This document shows positions 32,602 through 40,700 of a DNA stretch of 42,352 bases, piece after piece. The notes beneath the pieces are model-generated. The model searched no databases. It was not told the DNA's origin and saw only the letters and a program-made list of their open reading frames with translations. The stretch is from Bacteroidia bacterium (lineage in GTDB: Bacteria; Bacteroidota; Bacteroidia; NS11-12g; UBA9320), in contig JAOKFZ010000016.1 of NCBI GenBank assembly GCA_028247315.1, positions 1-42,352 on the forward strand. The letters run 5' to 3'. The translations under genes and the position numbers were made by a program. Position 1 is the stretch's first letter, and each line of letters starts with the position of its first letter.

Positions 32602-35600
32602 ATGAAAAGCAATTATATTCCCACATCAAACTTGACTGTGAAGTCAAAAAATAGTTACTCTATGATTAAATTACTAAAGAAAAGTGCTTTAGCACTGCTA
32701 TTTATGCTTCCTTTGATATTCTCAGGAACAAAAGCAGAAGCTTCTCACATGATGGGAGCTGATATTACCTATCGGTGTATTGATACCCTCAAGTTTGAAA
32801 TAACCCTAAAATGGTACAGAGACTGCAGAGGTATCTCACTAAATGGAGCAGGTAGTCTAACGGTTCGTTGCACCAATGGTGCATCGAGAACGGTAAATCT
32901 ATCACTACTTGGGATTAAAGAAATAACACCTCTTTGTGCCACAGAACCCTCGCGTTGCTCACCAAGTAACACAACAGGAACTGGTGAAGGTGTAGAAGAG
33001 CACACCTATCGCGGTATAGTCGATTTCAATGTCGCTCCTCTGAGTGCCTTGGCAAACTGTACGGGAAAAATAATATTTGGTGCTAGTGTAAACGCAAGAA
33101 ACGGAGCAATAACAACTGGCCCGAGTGGGACACTATACACAGATGCCGAACTGAATATCTCTAAAGCCCCTTGCAATACCTCACCAGGTCTTACTAGTGA
33201 GCCCGTTGCTGTGTTGTGCTGTGACCAACCCTTCTTTTTCAATAATGGAGCACTAGATACTGCCAACTTTGATTCATTGAGTTATGATTGGGGGCAGCCA
33301 CAAAGAGGCTACGGACAGCAAACAAACTACAGTGGCAATTTTGCCTATAACAATCCATTCACAGCGTACTACCCTAGTCCTGCACTTACTTTCCCATTCA
33401 ATAATCCTAATGCTAATCCTCCCATCGGGATTTATCTAGACCCCCTTACCGGAGATATCATTGTGACACCTACCAACTGTGGTGGAGAGGTAACTGTAGC
33501 TGTAATAGTAATTACAGAATGGAGAGCCAACCCCACTACAGGAGTAATGGAAGATATAGGCAAGACACGAAGAGATATGCAGTTCATTGTAAAGAATTGC
33601 CCCGGGAATAAACCACCAGTCGTAAATGGACCCTATTCGCATACCATTTGTGAAGGAAACCAATTGTGCTTTAATGTTACTACCAATGACCTTCCATTTG
33701 TTCCACCACCACCAGCACCTATACCACCGTTAGATACTGTACTATTGGATTGGAACGGCGGTATAGCTGGAGCTACGTTCACTATTCTAGATCCTACTGC
33801 TCGTCTAAAAACAGGCCGATTCTGCTGGACACCTCCGATTGGTGCAGCCAGTACATTACCCTACACATTTACAGCCACAGCAAGAGATGATGCTTGTCCG
33901 TTGAATGCAGTAACTGTTCGTGGTTATCGTATATTGGTAAAACCTAAAGCTTTAGCAGAGATAGATATAGACACGATGGCTTGTGGTATCTACCCCCTAA
34001 AAGCTATTATTCCAGACGGTTTCCAAGGCAATCCTTCTTACAGTTGGTCACTCCTAGACTCCAACAGAAACTTAATACTCAGCGATAAGTCTGGTGCATT
34101 TAGATCTACTGGAACATTCCTTAGTGTAACAGCTTCAGATACCTTAGTTTTCCGTACGGGAGGCAAGTATTTAATTCAATTGAACATTAATAACAACCCA
34201 CTGAACTGCCCAAGTGTATTTTATGATACGCTGATTGTTCCTCCTTTGCTTGAAGCTGATTTATCAATTGGTAAAGATACGTTTGTATGTGCAGGAACAG
34301 ATATTGTTTTTGATCCCTTTATATCCAATTATTCTCCGCCACTATCATATCAATGGATCACTATGGGAGTAGAAGATGATGGCACATTTATTAATAATGT
34401 AACATCAAACCCTGTGGATAACAAGGATACCTTTAGACTGTCAGTACCTAATGTACAGTACGATACTGCTGTAGGCCTTTTCATAGTGGATGGATCGGGC
34501 TGTACGGCAACAGACACCATACAAGTATTCTTAAAATCTAATCCAAGAGCAGTATTGCCTCCAGATACCCGAATCTGTTCTTATGATGAGTTTAATATAG
34601 TACCAAACTTGGACACGGCATACTGGATAGACCCTGACGGTGTACTCTTAATACAAGGAGATACGCTATTCAAAGAATGGTACTACAATGGTAATGCACT
34701 TGCATTTAGCACGGAAGACAGTGTTACTGTAAGAGAAGAGGGCGAGTACACTATTCAGATCTACGACAGTCTTGGTTGTTCTGATACAGATACCATGATA
34801 CTGTATGTAAATGATACTGTACGAGCAGATGCAGGACCAGATCAGACCATTTGTTTCAATGATACATTTACTCTATCTGCAAATGGAATAGATACAGCGG
34901 GAGCCATAGCTTCTGGTTTGTATACCTGGTATGACATTACACCATCTAATCCAGCGGTAATCACCATTGGCAATGATGCCGACACATCATTTGTAGCTGC
35001 AAATGACAGAGTATTTAGACTCGAACTATCCAGAACACAAGGAGGCATCGAATGCTTTGATGAAGACACCGTTATTATACGCGTAGACCAATTGCCTGTA
35101 ATCACTTTAGGAAGTGATGAAGAAGTATGCTGTGATTATGGAGCTATAAATCTTAACCTCAAAGTAAATTCAGCTGCAGGAGGAATCTGGTATAGTACAA
35201 TCACCCCTTCTTTAGTTGCTCTTAATGAATACAATACAGACGCAGCTTGTGGTATGATCACAAATCCAGCTACTTCCATTACTACCTATGCTACCTACAA
35301 GTACCAAGATCCTAGTACAACTTGTTTCAACCAAGACTCTATAGAAATTATTGTTAAAGGACTACCTCCAATTATATCTCAAGAGAAACAATACTGCCAA
35401 GATTACGGAGCATTTAGACTTGCATCTCCCTCCGAAGGGCTGATTGTAAGTAATGTTGCCCTCGGCACACCTTCTTGGAGATGTTTAGACTCTAACTCAA
35501 CGCTTAACCGTTTTGTTGATGATATGCTAGAGAATAGAGGGGGACCGGGTTTCGCTGATTATTGGTTGAATATAACCGAGTCTGCTTACACCATACAAAA

Positions 35601-37371
35601 CCCAAATGCAGATACAGTCGTTCTTGAGTTCAGTTATAGAGATCAATTTGGATGTAGAAACAAGGATACCGTTAGTGTGATTATATCTAAAGTTCCAAAA
35701 ATCCGATTTAGAGATGGAAGAGAACTATGCTTTGATGAAGGAGAAATAATGTTGAATGACTTATTTGATGTTACACCTTCTCTTAGAGATGGCAATTGGA
35801 GTATTGAAAGCTCAGCAGGATATAGAATTCCTTCAGAATTAGGAGGATTAGCTGGAGACTCTACATTGGGCTACTCCATTAATACACTCGCAAGTACAGA
35901 ATTGGCAAATGCAGGCGTAATACCAAACAGCTGGAAACTACGGTATACACATAAATCTTCAGGTTGTCCTACATTCTTGGACACCAATTTAGTCATCAAT
36001 CCATTACCAACATTAAACCTTAATACCCTTGACCCTAGGTATTGCGAAGATTATGTAGGTACCATTCCTCTACAGGCTACTCCGAGCGGAGGAACTTGGA
36101 CTTCTACCAATCCACCTGCTCTAGTGGGTAGCGATCAGTTTAGCCCTAGTCTAGCCACAGTAGATGCTACTGAGATTAAATTCTACTATAACTATACCGA
36201 TAATGCTACTGGATGTAGTGAAGTTGATTCTATATTTTCTTTGGTAGATCTAGAACCTACCATTAACCTAGCAACAAGTGCGGTATACTGCCTGGAAGAG
36301 AACGAGACCACCAGAACACTCAACCTACCCATATCTGCTACCAATAACTCTAGTCTACTATGGATACCAACTGATTTCTATGGCAATAGAGATCGTATAA
36401 CTGCAGGTCCTATTGACAATACTACAGGAACAGGGAATATCACTCTCACGCTTCAAAACCAAAAAGCAGATACCTTTAGGATAGGTGCAAATGCAGGTGG
36501 TCTTGGAGCTTGCAATGACAAACCTGATTTCTTTGAAATTATTATGAATCCTCTCCCAGATGTTACTATTACAAACAGCAACCCAAATGGATGTGACCCT
36601 GTAACAACTGATTTAGGATTAGTAATCAATAATGAGATAGACCCAACAACAGCTACGTATAGTTGGACCTTTGGAAATGGAGCTTCATCTACTAACAATA
36701 CGGCTACCCAAACCTATACGGGTGTGGATAGAGGAGATATTAGCCTAACGGTAACTTCGGCTGCCAACTGTAGCACTACAGTAGTGAGCAATGTTCTTGT
36801 ATACCCTATTCCCAATGCGAGTTTCTTGCCCGACCCTAACAACTATACTACTGCCGCTTTACCGCGATTTGTCTTTACAAACAAAAGTGACGTTGATGAT
36901 GTAAATGGAGCGGTAATAGTACGTAACTCCTGGGATTTTGGTGACCTAAATATATTAACTGATACCTCTAGTGCAGAAAACCCATCGTACTACTACTCAA
37001 CGGATACAGCAACCTATTGTGCCAACCTAGAGGTAACCACCAATCATGGATGTATGGATGATACAACGGTGTGTGTAATAGTAGGTCCTGACCTTATTGT
37101 TTTCATACCAAATGCTTTTACACCAAACCTCTCTGGTCCTGACCAAAACGAAGGATTTAGAGCAATTATCTCTGGAGAGAAAACAATGGAGCTTACTATC
37201 TTTGATAGATGGGGCGAGATTCTATTCCAAACAACACAAAAGGATGAACAATGGAATGGAACCTATAAAGGAGTTCTTGCACAACAAGACGTGTACGCAT
37301 ACCAACTCAAAGTAACTACCTTAGATGACGAACTCTATACGTACTCAGGAACAGTTACCTTGATACGTTAG
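32602..37371 (+). CDS. Giant surface protein, T9SS type B (CHU_C) sorting domain, copy 1
   Basis: 1589 residues from the ATG at 32602, or 1569 from the in-frame ATG at 32662 where the signal peptide begins (MIKLLKKSALALLFMLPL). After the signal comes an SHMMGADITYRCIDTLKFEI segment typical of CHU_C-type proteins, a proline-rich stretch near residue 370, then repeated beta-sandwich modules. Five of these open with a Cys-Asp/Glu turn (Cys843, 932, 1043, 1148, 1230). Two PKD-like domains follow (about 1350-1480: YSWTFGNGAS, then WDFGDLN). The end is the type B domain (VFIPNAFTPNLSGPDQNEGF, then LTIFDRWGEILFQT, then GTVTLI). It is likely exported by T9SS and anchored on the cell surface as an adhesin or gliding-related protein. 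An almost identical copy follows. Confidence 0.9.
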   Translation: MKSNYIPTSNLTVKSKNSYSMIKLLKKSALALLFMLPLIFSGTKAEASHMMGADITYRCIDTLKFEITLKWYRDCRGISLNGAGSLTVRCTNGASRTVNLSLLGIKEITPLCATEPSRCSPSNTTGTGEGVEEHTYRGIVDFNVAPLSALANCTGKIIFGASVNARNGAITTGPSGTLYTDAELNISKAPCNTSPGLTSEPVAVLCCDQPFFFNNGALDTANFDSLSYDWGQPQRGYGQQTNYSGNFAYNNPFTAYYPSPALTFPFNNPNANPPIGIYLDPLTGDIIVTPTNCGGEVTVAVIVITEWRANPTTGVMEDIGKTRRDMQFIVKNCPGNKPPVVNGPYSHTICEGNQLCFNVTTNDLPFVPPPPAPIPPLDTVLLDWNGGIAGATFTILDPTARLKTGRFCWTPPIGAASTLPYTFTATARDDACPLNAVTVRGYRILVKPKALAEIDIDTMACGIYPLKAIIPDGFQGNPSYSWSLLDSNRNLILSDKSGAFRSTGTFLSVTASDTLVFRTGGKYLIQLNINNNPLNCPSVFYDTLIVPPLLEADLSIGKDTFVCAGTDIVFDPFISNYSPPLSYQWITMGVEDDGTFINNVTSNPVDNKDTFRLSVPNVQYDTAVGLFIVDGSGCTATDTIQVFLKSNPRAVLPPDTRICSYDEFNIVPNLDTAYWIDPDGVLLIQGDTLFKEWYYNGNALAFSTEDSVTVREEGEYTIQIYDSLGCSDTDTMILYVNDTVRADAGPDQTICFNDTFTLSANGIDTAGAIASGLYTWYDITPSNPAVITIGNDADTSFVAANDRVFRLELSRTQGGIECFDEDTVIIRVDQLPVITLGSDEEVCCDYGAINLNLKVNSAAGGIWYSTITPSLVALNEYNTDAACGMITNPATSITTYATYKYQDPSTTCFNQDSIEIIVKGLPPIISQEKQYCQDYGAFRLASPSEGLIVSNVALGTPSWRCLDSNSTLNRFVDDMLENRGGPGFADYWLNITESAYTIQNPNADTVVLEFSYRDQFGCRNKDTVSVIISKVPKIRFRDGRELCFDEGEIMLNDLFDVTPSLRDGNWSIESSAGYRIPSELGGLAGDSTLGYSINTLASTELANAGVIPNSWKLRYTHKSSGCPTFLDTNLVINPLPTLNLNTLDPRYCEDYVGTIPLQATPSGGTWTSTNPPALVGSDQFSPSLATVDATEIKFYYNYTDNATGCSEVDSIFSLVDLEPTINLATSAVYCLEENETTRTLNLPISATNNSSLLWIPTDFYGNRDRITAGPIDNTTGTGNITLTLQNQKADTFRIGANAGGLGACNDKPDFFEIIMNPLPDVTITNSNPNGCDPVTTDLGLVINNEIDPTTATYSWTFGNGASSTNNTATQTYTGVDRGDISLTVTSAANCSTTVVSNVLVYPIPNASFLPDPNNYTTAALPRFVFTNKSDVDDVNGAVIVRNSWDFGDLNILTDTSSAENPSYYYSTDTATYCANLEVTTNHGCMDDTTVCVIVGPDLIVFIPNAFTPNLSGPDQNEGFRAIISGEKTMELTIFDRWGEILFQTTQKDEQWNGTYKGVLAQQDVYAYQLKVTTLDDELYTYSGTVTLIR
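32662..37282 (+). repeat. Long direct repeat, copy 1 (offset 5070 bp)
   Basis: Aligned without gaps to 37732-42352. I find four differences, at 32670, 32743, 32787 and 32793 (three in the signal/N-terminal region change or could change residues; 32793 is silent). No difference was seen from 32794 to 37282, about 4.49 kb. The stated end is only where the window stops in copy 2. Confidence 0.93.
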
Positions 37372-37417
37372 ACTAAATTTATGAGTCATCCTAAAATAGG
37401 CTAACAGGTTTAGGTCA

Positions 37418-37465
37418 ATACTAAAAAACCACTTTGGATACCCAAGGTGGTTTTTTAGTATATAA
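37418..37465 (+). terminator. Strong (bidirectional) terminator after copy 1
   Basis: A 20-bp stem (37418-37437 with 37442-37461, one G-U pair) with a 4-nt loop. The outer stem pairs six A on the left with six T on the right, so it should stop transcripts on either strand. It begins 46 bp after the stop codon of copy 1. Confidence 0.85.
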
Positions 37466-37635
37466 CATTTGACATTTAAAAGACAAGGCACAAAGGTTGT
37501 TTATCAACTCTTCAATCCTGTCCTAAATAAATTCACAAGGAAAAATTAAGGTATTAGAGCCTAATAGAATGGTTCTTTTGAATTTAGCTAAACTGTAAAA
37601 AAACCTTATACAGCTGAATTAATTACAATAAACAG

Positions 37636-37670
37636 AGCACTATTTTATAATTAATAGTGCTTTTTATTTT
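37636..37670 (+). terminator. Second terminator, upstream of copy 2
   Basis: A perfect 9-bp stem (AGCACTATT at 37636-37644 with 37653-37661), an 8-nt loop and a T-rich run (37661-37670). It lies 62 bp before the start of copy 2 and would stop a transcript that begins between the two terminators. Confidence 0.75.
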
Positions 37671-37722
37671 TAAAGTAATAATGTTGTAACTCACTTCAAA
37701 TTATGACCATAATATGACAAGG

Positions 37723-37734
37723 AGTTGCTATATG
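37723..37734 (+). promoter_or_regulatory. Shine-Dalgarno-like site and start codon of copy 2
   Basis: AAGGAG (37719-37724) lies 7 nt before the ATG at 37732. Such a good Shine-Dalgarno match is unusual in this window and is missing before the matching ATG of copy 1 (32662). It decides the start of copy 2 and suggests the two genes differ in translation. Confidence 0.5.
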
Positions 37735-40700
37735 ATTAATTTACTAAAGAAAAGTGCTTTAGCACTGCTATTTATGCTTCCTTTGATATTCTCAGGAACA
37801 AAAGCAGAAGCTACTCACATGATGGGAGCTGATATTACCTATCGGTGTATTGATACACTCAAATTTGAAATAACCCTAAAATGGTACAGAGACTGCAGAG
37901 GTATCTCACTAAATGGAGCAGGTAGTCTAACGGTTCGTTGCACCAATGGTGCATCGAGAACGGTAAATCTATCACTACTTGGGATTAAAGAAATAACACC
38001 TCTTTGTGCCACAGAACCCTCGCGTTGCTCACCAAGTAACACAACAGGAACTGGTGAAGGTGTAGAAGAGCACACCTATCGCGGTATAGTCGATTTCAAT
38101 GTCGCTCCTCTGAGTGCCTTGGCAAACTGTACGGGAAAAATAATATTTGGTGCTAGTGTAAACGCAAGAAACGGAGCAATAACAACTGGCCCGAGTGGGA
38201 CACTATACACAGATGCCGAACTGAATATCTCTAAAGCCCCTTGCAATACCTCACCAGGTCTTACTAGTGAGCCCGTTGCTGTGTTGTGCTGTGACCAACC
38301 CTTCTTTTTCAATAATGGAGCACTAGATACTGCCAACTTTGATTCATTGAGTTATGATTGGGGGCAGCCACAAAGAGGCTACGGACAGCAAACAAACTAC
38401 AGTGGCAATTTTGCCTATAACAATCCATTCACAGCGTACTACCCTAGTCCTGCACTTACTTTCCCATTCAATAATCCTAATGCTAATCCTCCCATCGGGA
38501 TTTATCTAGACCCCCTTACCGGAGATATCATTGTGACACCTACCAACTGTGGTGGAGAGGTAACTGTAGCTGTAATAGTAATTACAGAATGGAGAGCCAA
38601 CCCCACTACAGGAGTAATGGAAGATATAGGCAAGACACGAAGAGATATGCAGTTCATTGTAAAGAATTGCCCCGGGAATAAACCACCAGTCGTAAATGGA
38701 CCCTATTCGCATACCATTTGTGAAGGAAACCAATTGTGCTTTAATGTTACTACCAATGACCTTCCATTTGTTCCACCACCACCAGCACCTATACCACCGT
38801 TAGATACTGTACTATTGGATTGGAACGGCGGTATAGCTGGAGCTACGTTCACTATTCTAGATCCTACTGCTCGTCTAAAAACAGGCCGATTCTGCTGGAC
38901 ACCTCCGATTGGTGCAGCCAGTACATTACCCTACACATTTACAGCCACAGCAAGAGATGATGCTTGTCCGTTGAATGCAGTAACTGTTCGTGGTTATCGT
39001 ATATTGGTAAAACCTAAAGCTTTAGCAGAGATAGATATAGACACGATGGCTTGTGGTATCTACCCCCTAAAAGCTATTATTCCAGACGGTTTCCAAGGCA
39101 ATCCTTCTTACAGTTGGTCACTCCTAGACTCCAACAGAAACTTAATACTCAGCGATAAGTCTGGTGCATTTAGATCTACTGGAACATTCCTTAGTGTAAC
39201 AGCTTCAGATACCTTAGTTTTCCGTACGGGAGGCAAGTATTTAATTCAATTGAACATTAATAACAACCCACTGAACTGCCCAAGTGTATTTTATGATACG
39301 CTGATTGTTCCTCCTTTGCTTGAAGCTGATTTATCAATTGGTAAAGATACGTTTGTATGTGCAGGAACAGATATTGTTTTTGATCCCTTTATATCCAATT
39401 ATTCTCCGCCACTATCATATCAATGGATCACTATGGGAGTAGAAGATGATGGCACATTTATTAATAATGTAACATCAAACCCTGTGGATAACAAGGATAC
39501 CTTTAGACTGTCAGTACCTAATGTACAGTACGATACTGCTGTAGGCCTTTTCATAGTGGATGGATCGGGCTGTACGGCAACAGACACCATACAAGTATTC
39601 TTAAAATCTAATCCAAGAGCAGTATTGCCTCCAGATACCCGAATCTGTTCTTATGATGAGTTTAATATAGTACCAAACTTGGACACGGCATACTGGATAG
39701 ACCCTGACGGTGTACTCTTAATACAAGGAGATACGCTATTCAAAGAATGGTACTACAATGGTAATGCACTTGCATTTAGCACGGAAGACAGTGTTACTGT
39801 AAGAGAAGAGGGCGAGTACACTATTCAGATCTACGACAGTCTTGGTTGTTCTGATACAGATACCATGATACTGTATGTAAATGATACTGTACGAGCAGAT
39901 GCAGGACCAGATCAGACCATTTGTTTCAATGATACATTTACTCTATCTGCAAATGGAATAGATACAGCGGGAGCCATAGCTTCTGGTTTGTATACCTGGT
40001 ATGACATTACACCATCTAATCCAGCGGTAATCACCATTGGCAATGATGCCGACACATCATTTGTAGCTGCAAATGACAGAGTATTTAGACTCGAACTATC
40101 CAGAACACAAGGAGGCATCGAATGCTTTGATGAAGACACCGTTATTATACGCGTAGACCAATTGCCTGTAATCACTTTAGGAAGTGATGAAGAAGTATGC
40201 TGTGATTATGGAGCTATAAATCTTAACCTCAAAGTAAATTCAGCTGCAGGAGGAATCTGGTATAGTACAATCACCCCTTCTTTAGTTGCTCTTAATGAAT
40301 ACAATACAGACGCAGCTTGTGGTATGATCACAAATCCAGCTACTTCCATTACTACCTATGCTACCTACAAGTACCAAGATCCTAGTACAACTTGTTTCAA
40401 CCAAGACTCTATAGAAATTATTGTTAAAGGACTACCTCCAATTATATCTCAAGAGAAACAATACTGCCAAGATTACGGAGCATTTAGACTTGCATCTCCC
40501 TCCGAAGGGCTGATTGTAAGTAATGTTGCCCTCGGCACACCTTCTTGGAGATGTTTAGACTCTAACTCAACGCTTAACCGTTTTGTTGATGATATGCTAG
40601 AGAATAGAGGGGGACCGGGTTTCGCTGATTATTGGTTGAATATAACCGAGTCTGCTTACACCATACAAAACCCAAATGCAGATACAGTCGTTCTTGAGTT

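Larger units (their letters stand above)
37372..37731. other. Intergenic region between the two giant genes
   Basis: 360 bp with two intrinsic terminators (37418-37465 and 37636-37670) and about 170 bp of AT-rich sequence between them, without a coding frame. Only the last about 50 bp show weak similarity to the sequence before copy 1. The second terminator suggests a separate short transcript, or the remnant of a lost gene. Confidence 0.6.
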
